From Ricordea florida (taxonomy: Eukaryota; Cnidaria; Anthozoa; Corallimorpharia; Ricordeidae), in the NCBI GenBank assembly GCA_949710005.1, contig OX453272.1, positions 17,962,262 through 18,026,261 on the forward strand: a stretch of DNA of 64,000 nt. The letters are read 5' to 3'. The notes beneath the pieces were generated by a model. That model was not told the origin of the DNA, searched no databases, and saw only the letters and a program-made list of their open reading frames with translations. Positions 10,701 to 24,400 of this stretch are shown piece by piece. The number at the start of each line of letters is the position of its first letter. Position 1 is the first letter of the stretch. The position numbers and the translations under genes are program-made.

Positions 10701-13087
10701 CAATATAATCACGAATCACAATCAATCTAATTTTATTCTTAAGTATTGCCTTTTGCGGTATAGCATAAGTCGGAAAAGTGTCAGAATTGCAAAGACTCTG
10801 CAAAATAGGATAAAATGACCTTTATTCCAAGGGGGTAGGTTTGTGTCTTAAACGCGCATGCGTAGTGGCAAAAAGTCTAAGCCTTAAGAATTACATTGAA
10901 ATTAAATCGTTCTAATCAAAATTTTATTCGAAACTTAAAACGTATGGTAAAATGTGCTATTACAACTAAAGAGAACATTAAAAATGCTTCATAACTTACT
11001 TACCTAGAAGACGGTCGTCCTGCCCATACAATCTCTTATAATGCATTTTGACCAAAATCTGTGAGGCTGAGTTTCTTGACAGCCAGCTGCATGTATCGTA
11101 TCTCAGCGTCTAGAATGAGTATAAACACGAGATAAAGTGCGTTACAAAGTACATATTAAATGCTACAACACGGTGAAAGCGGCATATTGATCGGCCTTTT
11201 GTGTAATAAGCACTCGTTTGATAAAGTTTAGTACTGTGTGAGCAGTCTTCTTTACAATTAGCTGACTTAAGTAAATATATCCACAGCTAAACTACAATAT
11301 AATCACGAATCACAATCAATCTAATTTTATTCTTAAGTATTGCCTTTTGCGGTATGGCATAAGACGGAAAAGTGTCAGAATTGCAAAGATTCTGCAAAAT
11401 AGGATAAAATGACCTTTATTCCAAGGGGGTAGGTTCGTGTCTTAAACGCGCACGCGTAGTGGCAAAAGGTCTAAGCCTTAAGAATTACATTGAAATTAAA
11501 TCGTTCTAATCAAAATTTTATTCGAAACTTTAAACGTATGGTAAAATGTGCTATTACAACTAAAGAGAACATTAAAAATGCTTACATAACTTACTTACCT
11601 AGAAGACGGTCGTCCTGCCCATACAATCTCTTATAATGCATTTTGACCAAAATCTGTGAGGCTGAGTTTCTTGACAGCCAGCTGCATGTATCGTATCTCA
11701 GCGTCTAGAATGAGTATAAACACGAGATAAAGTACGTTACAAAGTACATATTAAATGCTACAACACGGTGAAAGCGGCATATTAATCGGCAATCTGTGTA
11801 ATAAGCACTCGTTTGATAAAGTTTAGTACTGTGTGAGCAGTCTTCTTTACAATTAGCTGACTTAAGTAAATATATGCACAGCTAAACTACAATATAATCA
11901 CGAATCACAATCAATCTAATTTTATTCTTAAGTATTGCCTTTTGCGGTATAGCATAAGTCGGAAAAGTGTCAGAATTGCAAAGACTCTGCAAAATAGGAT
12001 AAAATGACCTTTATTCCAAGGGGGTAGGTTCGTGTCTTAAACGCGCATGCGTAGTGGCAAAAAGTCTAAGCCTTAAGAATTACATTGAAATTAAATCGTT
12101 CTAATCAAAATTTTATTCGCAACTTTAAACGTATGGTAAAATGTGCTATTACAACTAAAGAGAACATTAAAAATGCTTACATAACTTACTTACCTAGAAG
12201 ACGGTCGTCCTGCCCATACAATCTCTTATAATGCATTTTGACCAAAATCTGTGAGGCTGAGTTTCTTGACAGCCAGCTGCATGTATCGTATCTCAGCGTC
12301 TAGAATGAGTATAAACACGAGATAAAGTGCGTTACAAAGTAAATATTAAATGCCACAACACGGTGAAAGCGGCATATTGATCGGCCTTTTGTTTAATAAG
12401 CACTCGTTTGATAAAGTTTAGTACTGTGTGAGCAGTCTTCTTTACAATTAGCTGACTTAAGTAAATATATCCACAGCTAAACTACAATATAATCACGAAT
12501 CACAATCAATCTAATTTTATTCTTAAATATTGCCTTTTGCGGTATAGCAAAAATCGGCAAAGTGTCAGAATTGCAAAGATTCTGCAAAATAGGATAAAAT
12601 GACCTTTATTTCAAGGGGGTAGGTTCGTGTCTTAAACGCGCATGCGTAGTAGCAAAAAGTCTAAGCCTTAAGAATTACATTGAAATTAAATCGTTCTAAT
12701 CAAAATTTTATTCGAAACTTAAAACTTATGGTAAAATGTGCTATTACAACTAAAGAGAACATTAAAAATGCTTACATAACTTACTTACCTAGAAGACGGT
12801 CGTCCTGCCCATACAATCTCTTATAATGCATTTTGACCAAAATCTGTGAGGCTGAGTTTCTTGACAGCCAGCTGCATGTATCGTATCTCAGCGTCTAGAA
12901 TGAGTATAAACACGAGATAAAGTGCGTTACAAAGTAAATATTAAATGCCACAACACGGTGAAAGCGGCATATTGATCGGCCTTTTGTTTAATAAGCACTC
13001 GTTTGATAAAGTTTAGTACTGTGTGAGCAGTCTTCTTTACAATTAGCTGACTTAAGTAAATATATCCACAGCTAAACTACAATATAA
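7734..13087 (+). repeat. Nine-monomer higher-order repeat, copy 2 (5354 bp)
   Basis: Monomer starts are 7734 (A-like, GGGCGTAGG), 8329 (C), 8924 (D), 9519 (A-like), 10114 (C/A chimera), 10709 (B-like with GACTCTG, 594 bp), 11303 (C/A chimera, CACGCG), 11898 (B/C chimera) and 12493 (D). It lies directly after copy 1 with exactly the same length. The fourth monomer is A-like here but D-like in copy 1. The eighth is a B/C chimera here but plain C in copy 1. C to T at 10842 is private to the sixth monomer and removes a CpG. Confidence 0.88.
11898..12492 (+). repeat. Chimeric monomer: B-like 5' part, C 3' part
   Basis: It has AGCATAAGTCGGAAAAG, GACTCTGC and GCAAAAAG of the B-like type up to 12063. 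From 12120 it has the TTCGCAACTTT variant of C, then TAAAT, GCCAC and TTTTGTTT. The switch lies in 12064-12119. TTCGCAACTTT is otherwise found at 19036, 27363 and 30337, so the donor came from that C lineage or the reverse. Confidence 0.8.
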
Positions 13088-14872
13088 TCACGAATCACAA
13101 TCAATCTAATTTTATTCTTAAATATTGCCTTTTGCGGTATAGCATAAGTCGGCAAAGTGTCAGAATTGCAAAGATTCTGCAAAATAGGATAAAATGACCT
13201 TTATTTCAAGGGGGTAGGTTCGTGTCTTAAACGCGCATGCGTAGTAGCAAAAAGTCTAAGCCTTAAGAATTACATTGAAATTAAATCGTTCTAATCAAAA
13301 TTTTATTCGAAACTTAAAACTTATGGTAAAATGTGCTATTACAACTAAAGAGAACATTAAAAATGCTTACATAACTTACTTACCTAGAAGACGGTCGTCC
13401 TGCCCATACAATCTATTATAATGCACTTTGACCAAAATCTGTGAGGCTGAGTTTCTTGACAGCCAGCTGCATGTATCGTATCTCAGCGTCTAGAATGAGT
13501 ATAAACACGAGATAAAGTACGTTACAAAGTACATATTAAATGCTACAACACGGTGAAAGCGGCATATTAATCGGCAATCTGTGTAATAAGCACTCGTTTG
13601 ATAAAGTTTAGTACTGTGTGAGCAGTCTTCTTTACAATTAGCTGACTTAAGTAAATATATGCACAGCTAAACTACAATATAATCACGAATCACAATCAAT
13701 CTAATTTTATTCTTAAGTATTGCCTTTTGCGGTATGGCATAAGACGGAAAAGTGTCAGAATTGCAAAGATTCTGCAAAATAGGATAAAATGACCTTTATT
13801 CCAAGGGGGTAGGTTCGTGTCTTAAACGCGCACGCGTAGTGGCAAAAGGTCTAAGCCTTAAGAATTACATTGAAATTAAATCGTTCTAATCAAAATTTTA
13901 TTCGAAACTTTAAACGTATGGTAAAATGTGCTATTACAACTAAAGAGAACATTAAAAATGCTTACATAACTTACTTACCTAGAAGACGGTCGTCCTGCCC
14001 ATACAATCTCTTATAATGCATTTTGACCAAAATCTGTGAGGCTGAGTTTCTTGACAGCCAGCTGCATGTATCGTATCTCAGCGTCTAGAATGAGTATAAA
14101 CACGAGATAAAGTGCGTTACAAAGTAAATATTAAATGCCACAACACGGTGAAAGCGGCATATTGATCGGCCTTTTGTTTAATAAGCACTCGTTTGATAAA
14201 GTTTAGTACTGTGTGAGCAGTCTTCTTTACAATTAGCTGACTTAAGTAAATATATCCACAGCTAAACTACAATATAATCACGAATCACAATCAATCTAAT
14301 TTTATTCTTAAATATTGCCTTTTGCGGTATAGCATAAATCGGCAAAGTGTCAGAATTGCAAAGATTCTGCAAAATAGGATAAAATGACCTTTATTTCAAG
14401 GGGGTAGGTTCGTGTCTTAAACGCGCATGTGTAGTGGCAAAAAGTCTAAGCCTTAAGAATTACATTGAAATTAAATCGTTCTAATCAAAATTTTATTCGA
14501 AACTTTAAACGTATGGTAAAATGTGCTATTACAACTAAAGAGAACATTAAAAATGCTTACATAACTTACTTACCTAGAAGACGGTCGTCCTGCCCATACA
14601 ATCTCTTATAATGCATTTTGACCAAAATCTGTGAGGCTGAGTTTCTTGACAGCCAGCTGCATGTATCGTATCTCAGCGTCTAGAATGAGTATAAACACGA
14701 GATAAAGTGCGTTACAAAGTACATATTAAATGCTACAACACGGTGAAAGCGGCATATTGATCGGCCTTTTGTGTAATAAGCACTCGTTTGATAAAGTTTA
14801 GTACTGTGTGAGCAGTCTTCTTTACAATTAGCTGACTTAAGTAAATATATCCACAGCTAAACTACAATATAA

Positions 14873-15467
14873 TCACGAATCACAATCAATCTAATTTTAT
14901 TCTTAAGTATTGCCTTTTGCGGTATAGCATAAGTCGGCAAAGTGTCAGAATTGCAAAGATTCTGCAAAATAGGATAAAATGACCTTTATTCCAAGGGGGT
15001 AGGTTCGTGTCTTAAACGCGCATTTGTAGTGGCAAAAAGTCTACGCCTTAAAAATTACATTGAAATTAAATCGTTCTAATCAAAATTTTATTCGAAACTT
15101 AAAACTTATGGTAAAATGTGCTATTACAACTAAAGAGAACATTAAAAATGCTTACATAACTTACTTACCTAGAAGACGGTCGTCCTGCCCATACAATCTC
15201 TTATAATGCACTTTGACCAAAATCTGTGAGGCTAAGTTTCTTGACAGCCAGCTGCATGTATCGTATCTCAGCGTCTAGAATGAGTATAAACACGAGATAA
15301 AGTGCGTTACAAAGTACATATTAAATGCTACAACCCGGTGAAAGCGGCATATTAATCGGCAATCTCTGTAATAAGCACTCGTTTGATAAAGTTTAGTACT
15401 GTGTGAGCAGTCTTCTTTACAATCAGCTGACTTAAGTAAATATATGCACAGCTAAACTACAAAATAA
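14873..15467 (+). repeat. Type F monomer, reference copy
   Basis: Type F is the most diverged type. It carries CATTTGTAGTGG, TCTACGCC, TTAAAAATTAC, GAGGCTAAG, AACCCGG, AATCGGCAATCTCTG, AATCAGCTG and a CAAAATAATC end. Intact F copies start at 14873, 23200, 33312, 35096, 38665, 40449, 41638, 44017, 48180 and 50559. The fusion at 45801 is F from its middle onward. Every intact F, and the fusion, is followed by a G monomer. Confidence 0.88.
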
Positions 15468-16061
15468 TCACGAATTACAATCAATCTAATTTTATTCTTA
15501 AGTATTGCCTTTTGCGGTATAGCATAAATCGGCAAAGTGTCAGAATTGCAAAGATTCTGCAAAATAGGATAAAATGACCTTTATTCCAAGGGGGTAGGTT
15601 CGTGTCTTAAACGCGCATGCGTAGTGGCAAAAAGTCTAAGCCTTAAAAATTACATATAAATTAAATCGTTCTAATCAAAATTTTATTCGAAACTTAAAAC
15701 TTATGGTAAAATGTGCTATTACAACTAAAGAGAACATTAAAAATGCTTCATAACTTACTTACCTAGAAGACGGTCGTCCTGCCCATGCAATCTCTTATAA
15801 TGCATTTTGACCAAAATCTGTGAGGCTGAGTTTCTTGACAGCCAGCTGCATGTATCGTATCTCAGCGTCTAGAATGAGTATAAACACGAGATAAAGTGCG
15901 TTACAAAGTACATATTAAATGCTACAACACGGTGAAAGCGGCATATTGATCGGCCTTTTGTGTAATAAGCACTCGTTTGATAAAGTTTAGTACTGTGTGA
16001 GCAGTCTTCTTTACAATTAGCTGACTTAAGTAAATATATCCACAGCTAAACTACAATATAA
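15468..16061 (+). repeat. Type G monomer, reference copy (594 bp)
   Basis: Type G starts with CGAATTAC instead of CGAATCAC. It carries AGCATAAATCGGC, TTAAAAATTACATATAAATT, GCTTCATAAC and CCATGCAATC. Copies start at 15468, 23795, 33907, 35691, 39260, 41044, 42233, 44612, 46396, 48775 and 51154. The first-base marker CGAATTAC and the CAAAATAATC end of F always occur together across the monomer boundary, so F-G behaves as a linked dimer. Confidence 0.88.
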
Positions 16062-19000
16062 TCACGAATCACAATCAATCTAATTTTATTCTTAAGTATT
16101 GCCTTTTGCGGTATGGCATAAGTCGGAAAAGTGTCAGAATTGCAAAGATTCTGCAAAATAGGATAAAATGACCTTTATTCCAAGGGGGTAGGTTCGTGTC
16201 TTAAACGCGCATGCGTAGTGGCAAAAGGTCTAAGCCTTAAGAATTACATTGAAATTAAATCGTTCTAATCAAAATTTTATTCGAAACTTTAAACGTATGG
16301 TAAAATGTGCTATTACAACTAAAGAGAACATTAAAAATGCTTACATAACTTACTTACCTAGAAGACGGTCGTCCTGCCCATACAATCTCTTATAATGCAT
16401 TTTGACCAAAATCTGTGAGGCTGAGTTTCTTGACAGCCAGCTGCATGTATCGTATCTCAGCGTCTAGAATGAGTATAAACACGAGATAAAGTGCGTTACA
16501 AAGTAAATATTAAATGCCACAACACGGTGAAAGCGGCATATTGATCGGCCTTTTGTTTAATAAGCACTCGTTTGATAAAGTTTAGTACTGTGTGAGCAGT
16601 CTTCTTTACAATTAGCTGACTTAAGTAAATATATGCACAGCTAAACTACAATATAATCACGAATCACAATCAATCTAATTTTATTCTTAAGTATTGCCTT
16701 TTGCGGTATAGCATAAGTCGGAAAAGTGTCAGAATTGCAAAGATTCTGCAAAATAGGATAAAATGACCTTTATTCCAAGGGGGTAGGTTCGTGTCTTAAA
16801 CGCGCATGCGTAGTGGCAAAAAGTCTAAGCCTTAAGAATTACATTGAAATTAAATCGTTCTAATCAAAATTTTATTCGAAACTTAAAACGTATGGTAAAA
16901 TGTGCTATTACAACTAAAGAGAACATTAAAAATGCTTCATAACTTACTTACCTAGAAGACGGTCGTCCTGCCCATACAATCTCTTATAATGCATTTTGAC
17001 CAAAATCTGTGAGGCTGAGTTTCTTGACAGCCAGCTGCATGTATCGTATCTCAGCGTCTAGAATGAGTATAAACACGAGATAAAGTGCGTTACAAAGTAC
17101 ATATTAAATGCTACAACACGGTGAAAGCGGCATATTGATCGGCCTTTTGTGTAATAAGCACTCGTTTGATAAAGTTTAGTACTGTGTGAGCAGTCTTCTT
17201 TACAATTAGCTGACTTAAGTAAATATATCCACAGCTAAACTACAATATAATCACGAATCACAATCAATCTAATTTTATTCTTAAGTATTGCCTTTTGCGG
17301 TATGGCATAAGACGGAAAAGTGTCAGAATTGCAAAGATTCTGCAAAATAGGATAAAATGACCTTTATTCCAAGGGGGTAGGTTCGTGTCTTAAACGCGCA
17401 TGCGTAGTGGCAAAAGGTCTAAGCCTTAAGAATTACATTGAAATTAAATCGTTCTAATCAAAATTTTATTCTTAACTTTAAACGTATGGTAAAATGTGCT
17501 ATTACAACTAAAGAGAACATTAAAAATGCTTACATAACTTACTTACCTAGAAGACGGTCGTCCTGCCCATACAATCTCTTATAATGCATTTTGACCAAAA
17601 TCTGTGAGGCTGAGTTTCTTGACAGCCAGCTGCATGTATCGTATCTCAGCGTCTAGAATGAGTATAAACACGAGATAAAGTGCGTTACAAAGTAAATATT
17701 AAATGCCACAACACGGTGAAAGCGGCATATTGATCGGCCTTTTGTTTAATAAGCACTCGTTTGATAAAGTTTAGTACTGTGTGAGCAGTCTTCTTTACAA
17801 TTAGCTGACTTAAGTAAATATATCCACAGCTAAACTACAATATAATCACGAATCACAATCAATCTAATTTTATTCTTAAATATTGCCTTTTGCGGTATAG
17901 CAAAAATCGGCAAAGTGTCAGAATTGCAAAGATTCTGCAAAATAGGATAAAATGACCTTTATTTCAAGGGGGTAGGTTCGTGTCTTAAACGCGCATGCGT
18001 AGTAGCAAAAAGTCTAAGCCTTAAGAATTACATTGAAATTAAATCGTTCTAATCAAAATTTTATTCGAAACTTAAAACTTATGGTAAAATGTGCTATTAC
18101 AACTAAAGAGAACATTAAAAATGCTTACATAACTTACTTACCTAGAAGACGGTCGTCCTGCCCATACAATCTCTTATAATGCATTTTGACCAAAATCTGT
18201 GAGGCTGAGTTTCTTGACAGCCAGCTGCATGTATCGTATCTCAGCGTCTAGAATGAGTATAAACACGAGATAAAGTGCGTTACAAAGTAAATATTAAATG
18301 CCACAACACGGTGAAAGCGGCATATTGATCGGCCTTTTGTTTAATAAGCACTCGTTTGATAAAGTTTAGTACTGTGTGAGCAGTCTTCTTTACAATTAGC
18401 TGACTTAAGTAAATATATCCACAGCTAAACTACAATATAATCACGAATCACAATCAATCTAATTTTATTCTTAAATATTGCCTTTTGCGGTATAGCATAA
18501 GTCGGCAAAGTGTCAGAATTGCAAAGATTCTGCAAAATAGGATAAAATGACCTTTATTTCAAGGGGGTAGGTTCGTGTCTTAAACGCGCATGCGTAGTAG
18601 CAAAAAGTCTAAGCCTTAAGAATTACATTGAAATTAAATCGTTCTAATCAAAATTTTATTCGAAACTTAAAACTTATGGTAAAATGTGCTATTACAACTA
18701 AAGAGAACATTAAAAATGATTACATAACTTACTTACCTAGAAGACGGTCGTCCTGCCCATACAATCTATTATAATGCACTTTGACCAAAATCTGTGAGGC
18801 TGAGTTTCTTGACAGCCAGCTGCATGTATCGTATCTCAGCGTCTAGAATGAGTATAAACACGAGATAAAGTACGTTACAAAGTACATATTAAATGCTACA
18901 ACACGGTGAAAGCGGCATATTAATCGGCAATCTGTGTAATAAGCACTCGTTTGATAAAGTTTAGTACTGTGTGAGCAGTCTTCTTTACAATTAGCTGACT

Positions 19001-19630
19001 TAAGTAAATATATCCACAGCTAAACTACAATATAATCACGAATCACAATCAATCTAATTTTATTCTTAAGTATTGCCTTTTGCGGTATGGCATAAGACGG
19101 AAAAGTGTCAGAATTGCAAAGATTCTGCAAAATAGGATAAAATGACCTTTATTCCAAGGGGGTAGGTTCGTGTCTTAAACGCGCATGCGTAGTGGCAAAA
19201 GGTCTAAGCCTTAAGAATTACATTGAAATTAAATCGTTCTAATCAAAATTTTATTCGCAACTTTAAACGTATGGTAAAATGTGCTATTACAACTAAAGAG
19301 AACATTAAAAATGCTTACATAACTTACTTACCTAGAAGACGGTCGTCCTGCCCATACAATCTCTTATAATGCATTTTGACCAAAATCTGTGAGGCTGAGT
19401 TTCTTGACAGCCAGCTGCATGTATCGTATCTCAGCGTCTAGAATGAGTATAAACACGAGATAAAGTGCGTTACAAAGTAAATATTAAATGCCACAACACG
19501 GTGAAAGCGGCATATTGATCGGCCTTTTGTTTAATAAGCACTCGTTTGATAAAGTTTAGTACTGTGTGAGCAGTCTTCTTTACAATTAGCTGACTTAAGT
19601 AAATATATCCACAGCTAAACTACAATATAA

Positions 19631-20224
19631 TCACGAATCACAATCAATCTAATTTTATTCTTAAATATTGCCTTTTGCGGTATAGCAAAAATCGGCAAAG
19701 TGTCAGAATTGCAAAGATTCTGCAAAATAGGATAAAATGACCTTTATTTCAAGGGGGTAGGTTCGTGTCTTAAACGCGCATGCGTAGTAGCAAAAAGTCT
19801 AAGCCTTAAGAATTACATTGAAATTAAATCGTTCTAATCAAAATTTTATTCGAAACTTAAAACGTATGGTAAAATGTGCTATTACAACTAAAGAGAACAT
19901 TAAAAATGCTTCATAACTTACTTACCTAGAAGACGGTCGTCCTGCCCATACAATCTCTTATAATGCATTTTGACCAAAATCTGTGAGGCTGAGTTTCTTG
20001 ACAGCCAGCTGCATGTATCGTATCTCAGCGTCTAGAATGAGTATAAACACGAGATAAAGTGCGTTACAAAGTACATATTAAATGCTACAACACGGTGAAA
20101 GCGGCATATTGATCGGCCTTTTGTGTAATAAGCACTCGTTTGATAAAGTTTAGTACTGTGTGAGCAGTCTTCTTTACAATTAGCTGACTTAAGTAAATAT
20201 ATCCACAGCTAAACTACAATATAA
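19631..20224 (+). repeat. Chimeric monomer: D 5' part, B 3' part
   Basis: Type D markers run through GTAGTAGC at 19789. Type B markers (ACTTAAAACG, GCTTCAT, TTTTGTGT) run from 19864, so the switch lies in 19790-19863. The copy is 594 bp because it took the B-type deletion. The equivalent chimera in the next unit is 27958-28551 (switch 28117-28190), so the event predates duplication of the 14-mer. Confidence 0.85.
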
Positions 20225-21414
20225 TCACGAATCACAATCAATCTAATTTTATTCTTAAGTATTGCCTTTTGCGGTATGGCATAAGACGGAAAAGTGTCAG
20301 AATTGCAAAGATTCTGCAAAATAGGATAAAATGACCTTTATTCCAAGGGGGTAGGTTCGTGTCTTAAACGCGCATGCGTAGTGGCAAAAGGTCTAAGCCT
20401 TAAGAATTACATTGAAATTAAATCGTTCTAATCAAAATTTTATTCTTAACTTTAAACGTATGGTAAAATGTGCTATTACAACTAAAGAGAACATTAAAAA
20501 TGCTTACATAACTTACTTACCTAGAAGACGGTCGTCCTGCCCATACAATCTCTTATAATGCATTTTGACCAAAATCTGTGAGGCTGAGTTTCTTGACAGC
20601 CAGCTGCATGTATCGTATCTCAGCGTCTAGAATGAGTATAAACACGAGATAAAGTGCGTTACAAAGTAAATATTAAATGCCACAACACGGTGAAAGCGGC
20701 ATATTGATCGGCCTTTTGTTTAATAAGCACTCGTTTGATAAAGTTTAGTACTGTGTGAGCAGTCTTCTTTACAATTAGCTGACTTAAGTAAATATATCCA
20801 CAGCTAAACTACAATATAATCACGAATCACAATCAATCTAATTTTATTCTTAAATATTGCCTTTTGCGGTATAGCAAAAATCGGCAAAGTGTCAGAATTG
20901 CAAAGATTCTGCAAAATAGGATAAAATGACCTTTATTTCAAGGGGGTAGGTTCGTGTCTTAAACGCGCATGCGTAGTAGCAAAAAGTCTAAGCCTTAAGA
21001 ATTACATTGAAATTAAATCGTTCTAATCAAAATTTTATTCGAAACTTAAAACTTATGGTAAAATGTGCTATTACAACTAAAGAGAACATTAAAAATGCTT
21101 ACATAACTTACTTACCTAGAAGACGGTCGTCCTGCCCATACAATCTCTTATAATGCATTTTGACCAAAATCTGTGAGGCTGAGTTTCTTGACAGCCAGCT
21201 GCATGTATCGTATCTCAGCGTCTAGAATGAGTATAAACACGAGATAAAGTGCGTTACAAAGTAAATATTAAATGCCACAACACGGTGAAAGCGGCATATT
21301 GATCGGCCTTTTGTTTAATAAGCACTCGTTTGATAAAGTTTAGTACTGTGTGAGCAGTCTTCTTTACAATTAGCTGACTTAAGTAAATATATCCACAGCT
21401 AAACTACAATATAA

Positions 21415-24400
21415 TCACGAATCACAATCAATCTAATTTTATTCTTAAATATTGCCTTTTGCGGTATAGCATAAGTCGGCAAAGTGTCAGAATTGCAAAG
21501 ATTCTGCAAAATAGGATAAAATGACCTTTATTTCAAGGGGGTAGGTTCGTGTCTTAAACGCGCATGCGTAGTAGCAAAAAGTCTAAGCCTTAAGAATTAC
21601 ATTGAAATTAAATCGTTCTAATCAAAATTTTATTCGAAACTTAAAACTTATGGTAAAATGTGCTATTACAACTAAAGAGAACATTAAAAATGCTTACATA
21701 ACTTACTTACCTAGAAGACGGTCGTCCTGCCCATACAATCTATTATAATGCACTTTGACCAAAATCTGTGAGGCTGAGTTTCTTGACAGCCAGCTGCATG
21801 TATCGTATCTCAGCGTCTAGAATGAGTATAAACACGAGATAAAGTACGTTACAAAGTACATATTAAATGCTACAACACGGTGAAAGCGGCATATTAATCG
21901 GCAATCTGTGTAATAAGCACTCGTTTGATAAAGTTTAGTACTGTGTGAGCAGTCTTCTTTACAATTAGCTGACTTAAGTAAATATATGCACAGCTAAACT
22001 ACAATATAATCACGAATCACAATCAATCTAATTTTATTCTTAAGTATTGCCTTTTGCGGTATGGCATAAGACGGAAAAGTGTCAGAATTGCAAAGATTCT
22101 GCAAAATAGGATAAAATGACCTTTATTCCAAGGGGGTAGGTTCGTGTCTTAAACGCGCACGCGTAGTGGCAAAAGGTCTAAGCCTTAAGAATTACATTGA
22201 AATTAAATCGTTCTAATCAAAATTTTATTCGAAACTTTAAACGTATGGTAAAATGTGCTATTACAACTAAAGAGAACATTAAAAATGCTTACATAACTTA
22301 CTTACCTAGAAGACGGTCGTCCTGCCCATACAATCTCTTATAATGCATTTTGACCAAAATCTGTGAGGCTGAGTTTCTTGACAGCCAGCTGCATGTATCG
22401 TATCTCAGCGTCTAGAATGAGTATAAACACGAGATAAAGTGCGTTACAAAGTAAATATTAAATGCCACAACACGGTGAAAGCGGCATATTGATCGGCCTT
22501 TTGTTTAATAAGCACTCGTTTGATAAAGTTTAGTACTGTGTGAGCAGTCTTCTTTACAATTAGCTGACTTAAGTAAATATATCCACAGCTAAACTACAAT
22601 ATAATCACGAATCACAATCAATCTAATTTTATTCTTAAATATTGCCTTTTGCGGTATAGCATAAATCGGCAAAGTGTCAGAATTGCAAAGATTCTGCAAA
22701 ATAGGATAAAATGACCTTTATTTCAAGGGGGTAGGTTCGTGTCTTAAACGCGCATGTGTAGTGGCAAAAAGTCTAAGCCTTAAGAATTACATTGAAATTA
22801 AATCGTTCTAATCAAAATTTTATTCGAAACTTTAAACGTATGGTAAAATGTGCTATTACAACTAAAGAGAACATTAAAAATGCTTACATAACTTACTTAC
22901 CTAGAAGACGGTCGTCCTGCCCATACAATCTCTTATAATGCATTTTGACCAAAATCTGTGAGGCTGAGTTTCTTGACAGCCAGCTGCATGTATCGTATCT
23001 CAGCGTCTAGAATGAGTATAAACACGAGATAAAGTGCGTTACAAAGTACATATTAAATGCTACAACACGGTGAAAGCGGCATATTGATCGGCCTTTTGTG
23101 TAATAAGCACTCGTTTGATAAAGTTTAGTACTGTGTGAGCAGTCTTCTTTACAATTAGCTGACTTAAGTAAATATATCCACAGCTAAACTACAATATAAT
23201 CACGAATCACAATCAATCTAATTTTATTCTTAAGTATTGCCTTTTGCGGTATAGCATAAGTCGGCAAAGTGTCAGAATTGCAAAGATTCTGCAAAATAGG
23301 ATAAAATGACCTTTATTCCAAGGGGGTAGGTTCGTGTCTTAAACGCGCATTTGTAGTGGCAAAAAGTCTACGCCTTAAAAATTACATTGAAATTAAATCG
23401 TTCTAATCAAAATTTTATTCGAAACTTAAAACTTATGGTAAAATGTGCTATTACAACTAAAGAGAACATTAAAAATGCTTACATAACTTACTTACCTAGA
23501 AGACGGTCGTCCTGCCCATACAATCTCTTATAATGCACTTTGACCAAAATCTGTGAGGCTAAGTTTCTTGACAGCCAGCTGCATGTATCGTATCTCAGCG
23601 TCTAGAATGAGTATAAACACGAGATAAAGTGCGTTACAAAGTACATATTAAATGCTACAACCCGGTGAAAGCGGCATATTAATCGGCAATCTCTGTAATA
23701 AGCACTCGTTTGATAAAGTTTAGTACTGTGTGAGCAGTCTTCTTTACAATCAGCTGACTTAAGTAAATATATGCACAGCTAAACTACAAAATAATCACGA
23801 ATTACAATCAATCTAATTTTATTCTTAAGTATTGCCTTTTGCGGTATAGCATAAATCGGCAAAGTGTCAGAATTGCAAAGATTCTGCAAAATAGGATAAA
23901 ATGACCTTTATTCCAAGGGGGTAGGTTCGTGTCTTAAACGCGCATGCGTAGTGGCAAAAAGTCTAAGCCTTAAAAATTACATATAAATTAAATCGTTCTA
24001 ATCAAAATTTTATTCGAAACTTAAAACTTATGGTAAAATGTGCTATTACAACTAAAGAGAACATTAAAAATGCTTCATAACTTACTTACCTAGAAGACGG
24101 TCGTCCTGCCCATGCAATCTCTTATAATGCATTTTGACCAAAATCTGTGAGGCTGAGTTTCTTGACAGCCAGCTGCATGTATCGTATCTCAGCGTCTAGA
24201 ATGAGTATAAACACGAGATAAAGTGCGTTACAAAGTACATATTAAATGCTACAACACGGTGAAAGCGGCATATTGATCGGCCTTTTGTGTAATAAGCACT
24301 CGTTTGATAAAGTTTAGTACTGTGTGAGCAGTCTTCTTTACAATTAGCTGACTTAAGTAAATATATCCACAGCTAAACTACAATATAATCACGAATCACA

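Larger units (their letters stand above)
13088..21414 (+). repeat. Fourteen-monomer higher-order repeat (8327 bp)
   Basis: Monomer starts are 13088 (A-like), 13683 (C, CACGCG), 14278 (E), 14873 (F), 15468 (G, 594 bp), 16062 (H), 16657 (B-like, 594 bp), 17251 (C with TTCTTAACTTT), 17846 (D), 18441 (A-like with AATGATTACAT), 19036 (C with TTCGCAACTTT), 19631 (D/B chimera, 594 bp), 20225 (C with TTCTTAACTTT) and 20820 (D). The same succession, with all these private markers, restarts at 21415, so the period is 8327 bp. This is where types E, F, G and H first appear in the window. Confidence 0.9.
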
